DNA of 64,000 nucleotides. It comes from Thioalkalivibrio thiocyanoxidans ARh2 (lineage in GTDB: Bacteria > Pseudomonadota > Gammaproteobacteria > Ectothiorhodospirales > Ectothiorhodospiraceae). Made by a program: the position numbers and the translations under genes. This document shows positions 47,133 to 54,908 of the stretch, in pieces. The stretch is from NCBI RefSeq assembly GCF_000385215.1, contig NZ_ARQK01000057.1, positions 47,677-111,676 of the forward strand, in the 5' to 3' direction. The stretch's first letter is position 1; every line of letters starts with the position of its first letter. The notes under the pieces were generated by a model. It was not told where the DNA came from and searched no databases. It saw only the letters and a list, made by a program, of their open reading frames with translations.

Positions 47133-48374
47133 ATGCACGAGCTCAAGATCAACATGCAGCGCCTTCAGCAGGACATCAACGAACTGGGGCAGATCGGTCG
47201 CGATGCCGATCGGGGGCTGCACCGCCGTGCCTTCAGCGAGGGTGATCGCGCCGGACGCGAGTGGTTTCGCAGCCGGCTCGAGGCCGCAGGACTGGATGTC
47301 TGGCAGGACGGTGCCGCCAACCTTCATGGCCGGCTCGACTACGACGGCAAGCGCCCGGTGGTTGCCATGGGTTCGCATCTCGATACCGTCCCCGGCGGAG
47401 GCCCACTGGATGGTGCCCTAGGCGTACTGATCGGGCTGGAGGTGCTGCGCACGGCCAAGGAACACGAAGTCGACCTGCAGTATCCCCTGGAGGTCATCGA
47501 CTTCACCGACGAGGAGGGCCGCTTCGGCGGCATGTTCGGCTCGCAGGCGATGGCCGGCAAGCTGACCCCTGAAAGCATCAGTCATGCCCGGGATCTCGAG
47601 GGCATCACGCTGGTCGAGGCGATGGCGGACTGGGGGCTTGATGCCGACGATGCACTGAACGCCCGTCGTGATCCGCACACCCTGCATGCCTTCATCGAGA
47701 CCCATATCGAGCAGGGCCCGGTGCTGGATCGCCGCGGCCTGAGCGTGGGGGTGGTCGAGGCCATTACCGGCCTGTTCAAGTGGGAGGTGCGCCTGAAGGG
47801 GCAACCGAATCATGCGGGCACCACGCCCATGGACATGCGTATTGATGCCTTCCAGGGGCTGGCCGAGTTTGGCGGCGAGATCAATCGCCTGCTGGAGGAG
47901 CACGGCAGCCCGAACTCGCGCGCCACCATTGGCCGCGTGGAGCTTTCGCCGGGTGCGGCGAATACGGTCCCGGGTGCGGCAACGTTCTCCTTCGAGGTGC
48001 GCGACACTGACGAGAAGGTGCTGACCGCACTGGCCCACGCGGCCCGGCGTACCTTGTCGAGTCTCGCGCGCCGCCGCGATCTGATGTTCGAGTTCGACGT
48101 GCTCTCCGAGATCGACCCGGTGCGCTGCGATCCAGGGGTCGTGCAGACCATCGAGACGACAGCGGAGCGCATGGGCCTGGAATACCTGACCATGCCGAGC
48201 GGGGCTGCGCACGACACGCAGAGCATGAGCGCGATCACGCGCACGGGCATGATTTTTGTGCCGAGCCTGCAGGGTCGTAGCCATTCCGCGGCGGAATGGA
48301 CAAACTGGGAGGACATCGAGACCGGCGCCAACCTGACACTGCAAAGCGTCCTGGCCCTGGCCGCCCGTTCGTGA
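47133..48374 (+). CDS. M20 hydantoinase/carbamoylase-family amidohydrolase
   Basis: This binuclear metallo-amidohydrolase is of the N-carbamoyl-L-amino acid hydrolase / allantoate amidohydrolase / beta-ureidopropionase type. The 413 residues start MHELKINMQRLQQDINELG with GGAG 6 bases upstream. Metal-ligand motifs are MGSHLDTVPGGGPLDG (His82, Asp93), DEEGRF (Glu127-Glu128) and HIEQGPVLDRRGL. HAGTTPMDMR belongs to the dimerisation/substrate domain. Known members cleave the ureido group of N-carbamoyl amino acids to CO2, NH3 and the amino acid. With the carbamoyltransferase downstream, a carbamoylated amino acid is the likely substrate; the exact one is not decidable from sequence. Confidence 0.92.
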   Translation: MHELKINMQRLQQDINELGQIGRDADRGLHRRAFSEGDRAGREWFRSRLEAAGLDVWQDGAANLHGRLDYDGKRPVVAMGSHLDTVPGGGPLDGALGVLIGLEVLRTAKEHEVDLQYPLEVIDFTDEEGRFGGMFGSQAMAGKLTPESISHARDLEGITLVEAMADWGLDADDALNARRDPHTLHAFIETHIEQGPVLDRRGLSVGVVEAITGLFKWEVRLKGQPNHAGTTPMDMRIDAFQGLAEFGGEINRLLEEHGSPNSRATIGRVELSPGAANTVPGAATFSFEVRDTDEKVLTALAHAARRTLSSLARRRDLMFEFDVLSEIDPVRCDPGVVQTIETTAERMGLEYLTMPSGAAHDTQSMSAITRTGMIFVPSLQGRSHSAAEWTNWEDIETGANLTLQSVLALAARS

Positions 48375-48410
48375 CCGTCTACCATCACCGCGATCCAAGG
48401 ACAGCCCGGT

Positions 48411-49154
48411 ATGGCCAATAACGACAACGTCTCCCAGATCACCGACTACGACGCCCTGGATCCGCTGCGCGAGCAGTACCAGGAGAGCCTGATCACGACC
48501 CCGGTCCTGCGCCAGGAGCTGCGCGAGCATCACGTCGCCCTGCTGTGCATCGACCTGCAGTACCTGGACGCCGCGCGCGGCCACGGTGTGTTTGCCGACT
48601 CGGTCCAGTCGGGGGTCCCGCCCGAGGCACAGGAGTACTACTTCAACCGCCTGGAGCAGACGGTGCTCCCGAACGTGCGCCGGCTGCAGGATGCGTTTCG
48701 CGAGCAGGGGCTGGAGGTGATCCACACACGCATCCGCTCGCTGACCCACGACGGCCGCGACCGCAGCCCGGGGCACAAGCGTCTGGGGCTGCATGCCGCG
48801 CCCGGCTCCAAGGACGCGGAGTTCGTCGAGCAGGTGGCGCCGGTGGGCGACGAGATTGTGCTGGACAAGACCGCCAGCGGGGTCTTCAACTCGACTAACC
48901 TGCACTACATCCTGCGCAACCTGAACATATCGGCCCTGTTCATCGTCGGCGTCTATTCCAACGAGTGCGTATCCACGGCGGTGCGCGATGCCTGTGATCT
49001 GGGCTTCTATGTCACGCTGATGGACGACGCCACCGCGACGGTGACCCCGGAGATGCAGAAGGCGACGATCACCACCATCAAGGACCGCTACGCCCGCGTG
49101 ATGACCACCGACGAGGCGATCCGCGAGATCAAGAAGGTGAAGGAGGCCTCGTGA
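48411..49154 (+). CDS. Isochorismatase-fold cysteine amidohydrolase
   Basis: The 247 residues carry the complete catalytic triad of the family: Asp48 (LLCIDLQ), Lys153 (VLDKTASG) and Cys186 (GVYSNECVSTAV). Relatives include N-carbamoylsarcosine amidase, ureidoacrylate hydrolase, biuret hydrolase and nicotinamidase. The N-terminus is about 40 residues longer than minimal members. It lies 36 bases after the M20 gene, and its stop overlaps the symporter GTG by 4 bases. It probably hydrolyses an amide or ureido bond in the same pathway. Confidence 0.92.
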   Translation: MANNDNVSQITDYDALDPLREQYQESLITTPVLRQELREHHVALLCIDLQYLDAARGHGVFADSVQSGVPPEAQEYYFNRLEQTVLPNVRRLQDAFREQGLEVIHTRIRSLTHDGRDRSPGHKRLGLHAAPGSKDAEFVEQVAPVGDEIVLDKTASGVFNSTNLHYILRNLNISALFIVGVYSNECVSTAVRDACDLGFYVTLMDDATATVTPEMQKATITTIKDRYARVMTTDEAIREIKKVKEAS

Positions 49155-50617
49155 CCGGCCTCGACGCCCCGATCCTCCCGACCTCCATCGCCTGGGGGCT
49201 GCTGATCGCGTTCAGCATCCTCTGGGTGTTGCTCGGCTGGTGGCTGGGTCGTCGCAACCGAACCGCCGAGGACCACATGCTGGCCGGGCGCAACGTGGGG
49301 CTGGCGCTGGCCACCGCGACCGCGATGGCCACCTGGGTCACCGCCAATACCACGATGACCGCCCCGCAGCTGGCACTGCAGCTGGGCGTCTGGGGCATGC
49401 TCGGCTACTCGCTGGGGGCGCTGGGCCTGATCCTGTTCGCGCCGCTGGCGCGGCGCATCCGCGAGCTGATGCCGGGCGGGTTCACCTCCGGGGACTTTAT
49501 CCGGCTGCGGTTTGGCACCTTTACCTGGCGGGTATTCCTGGTGGTCTCGCTGATCTATGCCTTTGGCTGGCTGGTCTCGATGGCCATGGCCGGTGGCGTA
49601 CTGATCAATGCTCTCGCCGGGATCGATTATCGCGTGGGCATGAGCGTGATCCTGACGGTCTGCGTGATCTATACCCTGCTGGGCGGTCTGCGCGCTGTCA
49701 TCGGGACCGACTTCATCCAGACCATCATCATCATCGCCGGTGCGGCGTTCATCGCCTGGCTGACCATCGACCGGGTCGGCTTCGAGGCGATCCACTTCAA
49801 CCTGATGGAAGAGCGCCCGGAACTGCTGAGCCTGCTGTTCCCGGCCGCGATCATGTTCCTGTTCAATAACCTGCTGTTCGGGGTCGGCGAGATCTTCCAC
49901 TCCAACGTCTGGTGGTCCCGCGCGTTCGCCTTCGGCCGCAACGTCGGCTTTCGTGCCTACCTGCTGGGCGGATTGCTGTGGCTGCCGATTCCGATCGTCG
50001 CCGGCTTCGTCGCCCTGGCCACGCCGGCGCTGGGCATCAACGTGCCCGCCGCGGACATGGTCGGGCCGCTGGTCGCGGCCGAGGTGCTCGGACTTACGGG
50101 CGCGATCGTGGTCTTCATCGTGGTGTTCGCCGCACTGGCCTCGAGCCTCGATTCGCTGCTGGCCGCGACCTCGGACCTGGTCACCCGCGACATCTATCGC
50201 GGCCACATCCGTCCGCAGGCCAGCGAGCAGAGCCAGTTCCGTGCGACCAAGGTGATCGTCGTGCTGCTGGGGCTGCTGACCTGGCTGGCCGCGAGCTATC
50301 GCGGCGAGTTGCCGATCATCGGCTCGCTGGCCGAGCTGTTGTACTTCACCGGTGCGTTCGTGGCATCCGCGATCTGGCCAATCGTCGCCGGGCTGTACTG
50401 GCGGCGGGCGAACCCTCATGGCGCGGCCTGGTCGATGATATTGGGGTCGGGCATCGGACTGGCCAGCTATTTCCTGATCGGCTTTTATGTCGCGGCACTG
50501 GTGGGCGCGGCCGTCTCCCTGGCCGTGATGGTGCTGAGTACCTGGCTGGCGCCCCGGTCGTTTGACTGGGATCGTCTGTCCCGCGATGCCTCGACCGAGG
50601 AGGTCCGGACCGCATGA
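49151..50617 (+). CDS. Sodium:solute symporter (SSS family)
   Basis: The 488-residue carrier with about 13 membrane helices starts MTGLDAPILPTSIAWGLLIA. AEDHMLAGRNVGLALATATAMATW is the conserved TM1-2 region of SSS carriers, and ASSLDSLLAATSDLVTRDIYR is the typical TM8-9 loop. Family members take up proline, pantothenate, urea, sugars and nucleobases with Na+. The GTG start overlaps the amidase stop (GTGA), and its TGA overlaps the ATG of the miniprotein (ATGATGA). Likely substrate: the compound processed by the surrounding enzymes. Confidence 0.93.
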   Translation: MTGLDAPILPTSIAWGLLIAFSILWVLLGWWLGRRNRTAEDHMLAGRNVGLALATATAMATWVTANTTMTAPQLALQLGVWGMLGYSLGALGLILFAPLARRIRELMPGGFTSGDFIRLRFGTFTWRVFLVVSLIYAFGWLVSMAMAGGVLINALAGIDYRVGMSVILTVCVIYTLLGGLRAVIGTDFIQTIIIIAGAAFIAWLTIDRVGFEAIHFNLMEERPELLSLLFPAAIMFLFNNLLFGVGEIFHSNVWWSRAFAFGRNVGFRAYLLGGLLWLPIPIVAGFVALATPALGINVPAADMVGPLVAAEVLGLTGAIVVFIVVFAALASSLDSLLAATSDLVTRDIYRGHIRPQASEQSQFRATKVIVVLLGLLTWLAASYRGELPIIGSLAELLYFTGAFVASAIWPIVAGLYWRRANPHGAAWSMILGSGIGLASYFLIGFYVAALVGAAVSLAVMVLSTWLAPRSFDWDRLSRDASTEEVRTA

Positions 50618-50736
50618 TGATCTCGAGTACCGCCTTGTCAGTGATTGTCGTGGTTGCCACGCTGGTGGCCAGCCTGACCCCGATCCTGCTGCTGGCCCTG
50701 TTTATTCGCGACTGGAAAAAAGGATGCCTCTGGTGA
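50614..50736 (+). CDS. 40-residue single-span membrane miniprotein
   Basis: ATGATG overlaps the symporter stop, and the 41-codon frame ends in TGG TGA at 50736, where the last bases overlap the next gene's GTG. The peptide begins MMISSTALSVIVVVATLVAS, continues LTPILLLALFIRDWKKG and ends CLW. It has one hydrophobic helix of about 25 residues and a basic, Trp-containing tail. Overlap with both neighbours and a clean helix argue that it is translated. It may be a small accessory subunit of the symporter; no known family is recognised. Confidence 0.7.
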   Translation: MMISSTALSVIVVVATLVASLTPILLLALFIRDWKKGCLW

Positions 50737-51806
50737 ACTACACCGAAGATCCCCTGCACGTGCTCCACCCGAAAGACGGCGCCGCCGGTACCGATCGGCC
50801 GAAGGCCTTGCTGGCTGCGGTAGAAGAGGACCCGGACCCGCTGCTGAAGCTGGCGGCCGCGCATGTCGTCTCCAGTCAGCAGTTCTCGCGCGAGGAGCTG
50901 CTGCAACTCTTTCGTCTGGCGGCGCAATACGAGACGACACCGGCACTCATGCACCTGCCCCTGGCGGGCAAGATCCTGATCAGCGCGTTCTACGAGCCGT
51001 CCACGCGCACCCGGCTGTCGTTCGAGAGCGCCTGGCACCGCCTCGGCGGGGCGGTGATGTCGATCACCGACCCCAAGAGCACCGGCATCGCCAAGGGCGA
51101 GTCGCTGGCGGACATCGCCGAGATGTTCAACAACTACGGCGACGTTCTGGTGCTGCGCTCCTCCGATGGCGAGGCGGCGCACAACATGCTGGAGAACCTG
51201 CGGATCCCGCTGGTCAACGCCGGCAACGGGATCGACGAGCACCCGACCCAGGCGCTGGCGGACGTCTACACCCTGGCCAAGTGGCGCCCGGAGCTGTTCA
51301 CCGGCCCCGTGGCGCCGGAAAACCGCATCAAGGTCGGCATCATCGGCGTACCGTCGCGCATGCGCACGGTGCGTTCGCTGCTGCGGCTGCTGAGCCTGTT
51401 CCCCGAGGCGATCGCGGAGGTCGTGATCATCTCGCGCGAGGACGAGAACTTCGATCCCGACCAGCGCGAAGAACTGGAGGAGGCCGGTCTGCAACTGCGT
51501 GTAGTGCACGAACTGGATCCGGTGCTGCCGGATCTGGACGTGGTGTACATCAACGCCATCGCCTGGGTGGGCGATACCTTCGAGTCGATGGGAGAGGGGC
51601 TGAAGCTCGACCGCAACTCCCCGCTCAAAGACAGCGCGATCATCATGCATCCGCTGGCACGGGGTGCGGAGCTGTCCACCGACCTCGACGACACCCCGCA
51701 CAACTGGTACTTCGCCCAGGCCCGCGGGGCGGTGTTCGTGCGCATGGCGCTGCTGACCAGCGTGGTGCGCCGCATCAGCCAGGTCATGGATACGCCGGAA
51801 GGCTGA
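50733..51806 (+). CDS. ATCase/OTCase-superfamily carbamoyltransferase, substrate unknown
   Basis: The GTG at 50733 has AAGGA 8 bases upstream and overlaps the miniprotein stop; the ATG at 50724 abuts that site. The length is 357 residues. Carbamoyl-phosphate residues are intact: STRTR (90-94), Arg142, HPTQ (170-173), and Arg211 in RMRTVRS. By alignment from memory with Escherichia coli ATCase, the aspartate loop (TRxQ, Arg229 and Gln231) is replaced by YINAIAWVGD (272-281), and HPLPR by HPLAR (306-310). So the carbamoyl acceptor is probably not aspartate. There is an N-terminal extension of about 40 residues. It is not the usual pyrB context. Confidence 0.88.
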   Translation: MNYTEDPLHVLHPKDGAAGTDRPKALLAAVEEDPDPLLKLAAAHVVSSQQFSREELLQLFRLAAQYETTPALMHLPLAGKILISAFYEPSTRTRLSFESAWHRLGGAVMSITDPKSTGIAKGESLADIAEMFNNYGDVLVLRSSDGEAAHNMLENLRIPLVNAGNGIDEHPTQALADVYTLAKWRPELFTGPVAPENRIKVGIIGVPSRMRTVRSLLRLLSLFPEAIAEVVIISREDENFDPDQREELEEAGLQLRVVHELDPVLPDLDVVYINAIAWVGDTFESMGEGLKLDRNSPLKDSAIIMHPLARGAELSTDLDDTPHNWYFAQARGAVFVRMALLTSVVRRISQVMDTPEG

Positions 51807-51807
51807 G

Positions 51808-51862
51808 CCCGGGCTGCAACTGAACCGCGAGCGGCGCGGCGCGTCGGGTTCGCCCGGGCTGC
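51808..51862. repeat. GC-rich repeat pair before the amidotransferase gene
   Basis: GCCCGGGCTGC occurs at 51808-51818 and again at 51852-51862. Because GCCCGGGC is self-complementary, the two can pair as a stem enclosing about 36 bases. This lies in the only sizeable gap between the carbamoyltransferase and the amidotransferase and could modulate read-through. Confidence 0.35.
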
Positions 51863-51901
51863 GCCCCGCTCGCCGAGAACGAATAACCAAGGAGACATGC
51901 C

Positions 51902-53920
51902 ATGTGTGGCATCGCCGGAATCTTCAACGCCGACCCGAACCGGAAGGTCGACCCGCAAACCCTGGTCAACATGGCCGCGATCCAGTACCACCGTGGCCCC
52001 GATGGCTTCGGCTACAAGACGCTGGATGATCGCGGGGTGGGCTTCTCGCACGCCCGGCTGTCGATCATCGACCTGGACGAGAACCGCGGCCGCCAGCCGT
52101 TCTCCATGCCCGACGGGTCGATCATGACCGCGGTTAACGGCGAGCTGTACGACTACAAGCGCATCCGTACCGACCTGACCTCGCGCGGGGTGAAGTTCCG
52201 CACCAAGAGCGACTCCGAGATGGTCATGCACCTGTACCAGCGCGAGGGCCTGGAGGACGCGCTCAGGCACTTCCGCGGCGAGTTCGCGATCTCCTTGTAT
52301 GACCGCGAGCATGACCGCCTGATCCTGATCCGCGATCGCTTCGGCATCAAGCCGCTGTACTTCACCGAGGCCAACGGCAGCTTCGTGTTCGGCTCCGAAC
52401 TGAAGGTGCTGTTCGCCAACCCCGACGTCCCGCGCCAGTTCGCCGACGACGGCCTGTACCACCAGCTGATGCAGACCATGGTCCCGGGGACCACCGCCTT
52501 CGAGGGCATCCAGCAGGTGAAGCCCGGCCACATGGTCATTGTCGAGCGGGCCCATGGCAGGCTGAAGGTGCGCCAGGAGAAGTACTGGGACATGGACTTC
52601 CCGCTGGCCTCCGAGCGCCCGCCCGAGGAAGACACCGACGAGAACTACTGGATCGAGGGGGTGCGCGAACAGCTGATGGAGGCCGTCCAGCTGCGCCTGG
52701 AGGCCGACGTGCCGGTCGCCTGCTACCTCTCCGGCGGGATCGACTCCTGCATCACCCTGGGCCTGGCCTCGGCCAGCCAGCAGTCGCCGGTCAAGGCCTT
52801 CACCATCGGCTTCGACAACGACGACTACGACGAGACCGCGATCGCCCGCGAGATGGCCGAGAGCGTCGGTGCCGACCAGGACATCCTGCGGCTGGATGCC
52901 GACCACCTCTACGACAACTTCGAAGAGGCCCTGTGGCACGCCGAGCGCACCATCTACAACACGCTGGGGGTGGCCAAGCTGCTGATGAGCCGCCACGTGA
53001 ACGAGGCCGGCTACAAGGTGGTGGTCACCGGCGAGGGCTCGGACGAGCTGTTCGGTGGCTACCCGGCGTTTCGCCGCGACATGTTCCTGCACGGACTGGA
53101 CACCCTGCCGGAGGCCGACCGCGCCGCCTGGCAGCAGATGCTGAACGAGTCCAACGAGCTGTTCTCCGGCGCGATGCTGGCCGAGGACGAGGTCGATGAC
53201 CCCGAGTTCACGAAGATGATGGGCTTTACCCCGTCCTGTCTGCAGCCCTGGCTGGCGGCAGCCGAGCACGTGCCCGGCCTGCTGGCGCCGGAGCGCCGCG
53301 AGCGCATGCAGGGCTATCAGCCCGGCAAGGCGATCGCCAACGCCCTGGACGACGACATGCTGGACGGACGCCATCCGCTGGACAAGGCCCAGTACGTCTG
53401 GATCAAGACCATGCTGGAGGGGCAGATCCTGACCTGGGGTGGCGACCGCATGGACATGGCCAACTCCATGGAGGCGCGCCCGCCGTTTCTCGACCACCAC
53501 CTGGCCGAGTTCTGCGCCCAGCTGCCCCCCACGATGCGCATCAAGGGCCGCACGGAGAAATACGTACTGCGCGAGTCGATGAAGGGCCTGCTGCCGAAGG
53601 TGCTCTACGAGCGCGAGAAGTTCGCCTTCATGGCCCCGCCGGCGCATACCGATCCGGTCAAGTGGGCGGCGATGAAGGCCCTGGCCGATCGCTACCTGTC
53701 GCCGGAGAAGGTGGCCGAGGCCGGGCTGCTGGATCCCGAGGGCGTGCGTCGCGTGTTCGAGCTGCACGAGGACGAGAACACCCCGGCGGCCACCCAGGTC
53801 CAGCTGGATGCGGTGATCAACCACATGATCGGGGTGCAGGTGCTGCACGAGAAGTTCGTCGCCACCGATATCCCGGCGCTGGCCCGCCAGAAGGCCGACG
53901 AGTTCGGCTGGCGCCCGTAA
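51902..53920 (+). CDS. Asparagine-synthetase-type glutamine amidotransferase
   Basis: The 672-residue ATP-dependent amidating enzyme. The class II glutaminase domain starts MCGIAGIF (Cys2 nucleophile) and includes HRGPDGFGY and VNGELYDY. The synthetase domain has the PP-loop YLSGGIDSC (about residue 280), VVTGEGSDELFGGY and MEARPPFLDHHLAEF. AAGGAG lies 7 bases upstream. It could be a plain AsnB, but relatives such as AsnO amidate other carboxylates, for example in the osmolyte N-acetylglutaminylglutamine amide. Its place after an atypical carbamoyltransferase favours amidation of a carbamoylated amino acid. Confidence 0.88.
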   Translation: MCGIAGIFNADPNRKVDPQTLVNMAAIQYHRGPDGFGYKTLDDRGVGFSHARLSIIDLDENRGRQPFSMPDGSIMTAVNGELYDYKRIRTDLTSRGVKFRTKSDSEMVMHLYQREGLEDALRHFRGEFAISLYDREHDRLILIRDRFGIKPLYFTEANGSFVFGSELKVLFANPDVPRQFADDGLYHQLMQTMVPGTTAFEGIQQVKPGHMVIVERAHGRLKVRQEKYWDMDFPLASERPPEEDTDENYWIEGVREQLMEAVQLRLEADVPVACYLSGGIDSCITLGLASASQQSPVKAFTIGFDNDDYDETAIAREMAESVGADQDILRLDADHLYDNFEEALWHAERTIYNTLGVAKLLMSRHVNEAGYKVVVTGEGSDELFGGYPAFRRDMFLHGLDTLPEADRAAWQQMLNESNELFSGAMLAEDEVDDPEFTKMMGFTPSCLQPWLAAAEHVPGLLAPERRERMQGYQPGKAIANALDDDMLDGRHPLDKAQYVWIKTMLEGQILTWGGDRMDMANSMEARPPFLDHHLAEFCAQLPPTMRIKGRTEKYVLRESMKGLLPKVLYEREKFAFMAPPAHTDPVKWAAMKALADRYLSPEKVAEAGLLDPEGVRRVFELHEDENTPAATQVQLDAVINHMIGVQVLHEKFVATDIPALARQKADEFGWRP

Positions 53921-53974
53921 GCTGGCGGTTCGGCCAACGGCCACCTCGGACGAGGCGGCCAGGCCGGCCCGTGC

Positions 53975-54859
53975 TCAATCCCAGTTGATCCGGGCGTCCT
54001 GGTAAAAGCCGGGGTCGTCGCTGGTGGCGCCCTGCAGGGTGCAGACGGCTGCCGCGAAGGCCAGCGCGCGTTCGAGGGTGGTCGGCCAGTCCCAGCCCTG
54101 CCGCATGCCGAGCAGGACCACACTGGCAAAGGCGTCGCCGGCCCCGACCGCATCGCGCAGTTCGGGTACCGGCGGGGCCGGGGCCGCCACGCGTTCGCCC
54201 TCGACGGTGCGAATGCTCGCCCCGTCGGCCCCGGCGGTGACCACCAGGGCCTGACGGATGTCCGCCTGCTCCAGCAGGGCCGTTTCCGCCTCGGTACCCG
54301 CAGTCCCGGGGGCCAGGGTTTCCAGCTCGTCCTGGTTCAACTTGACCACGTCGGCGCCACTGATCAGGGCCAGCGCCGTGTCGCGGGTATACCAGGGTTC
54401 GCGCAGGTTCACATCCACGAAGCGGTGCCCTGCGCGTTCGCGCAGGTGTGCCAGCAGATCGTGGTTCCCCCGGCGCAGCGCCAGGGTCCCGTGGTAGAGC
54501 AGTGGCGTGGCGTCGGGCAGTCGATCCGCCCAGGCTGCGGGTACGTCGTCATAGGCCTGGTCCGGCACGATGGTGTAGCTGGGCTCGCCGTGGGCGAGTT
54601 CGACGCGGACCTCGCCGGTCGGTGCCTCGGGGTGCCGGTACAGCCCGCTGGTGTCCATGCCGATCGCATCCATGCGGGCCCGCACCTCGGCACCCGCCGG
54701 GTCGTCGCCAATACCGCCGACGAAACAGACCGGCTCTCCGAGCTGATGCAGGTTCCAGGCGACATTGAACGGTGCCCCTCCCAGGACGCGCTGTCCATCG
54801 GGAAAGACATCGAACAGGACCTCGCCAAAGATCAGCTGGGGGGATGACTCGGCACTCAC
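53975..54859 (-). CDS. PfkB-family carbohydrate kinase (fructokinase-like)
   Basis: The 294 residues start at a GTG (MSAESSPQLIFGEVLFDVF) with AAGGAGG 5 bases upstream. The N-terminal sugar motif is LGGAPFNVAWNLHQLG, with VGGIGDDPAG. The C-terminal ATP/anion-hole signature is RDAVGAGDAFASVVLLG with catalytic Asp. Overall it resembles bacterial fructokinases. It is convergent with the amidotransferase gene. Sucrose is a minor osmolyte in some haloalkaliphilic sulfur oxidisers, so an osmolyte link is conceivable but unsupported here. Confidence 0.88.
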   Translation of the reverse strand: MSAESSPQLIFGEVLFDVFPDGQRVLGGAPFNVAWNLHQLGEPVCFVGGIGDDPAGAEVRARMDAIGMDTSGLYRHPEAPTGEVRVELAHGEPSYTIVPDQAYDDVPAAWADRLPDATPLLYHGTLALRRGNHDLLAHLRERAGHRFVDVNLREPWYTRDTALALISGADVVKLNQDELETLAPGTAGTEAETALLEQADIRQALVVTAGADGASIRTVEGERVAAPAPPVPELRDAVGAGDAFASVVLLGMRQGWDWPTTLERALAFAAAVCTLQGATSDDPGFYQDARINWD

Positions 54860-54908
54860 ATTGGCCTCCTTCCTATTCGGGAAACACGGATCAGTGCTTC
54901 CCTGGCAA

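Noticed and set aside
50733..51806. Housekeeping pyrB or argF
   Set aside because: HPTQ rather than HPCQ argues against ornithine carbamoyltransferase, the lost TRxQ loop argues against aspartate, and no pyrC, pyrI or arg genes are adjacent.
51902..53920. Simple housekeeping asparagine synthetase AsnB
   Set aside because: Not excluded by sequence, but the neighbouring atypical carbamoyltransferase and amide/carbamoyl hydrolases make a dedicated amidation role more likely. The gene symbol was left blank for this reason.
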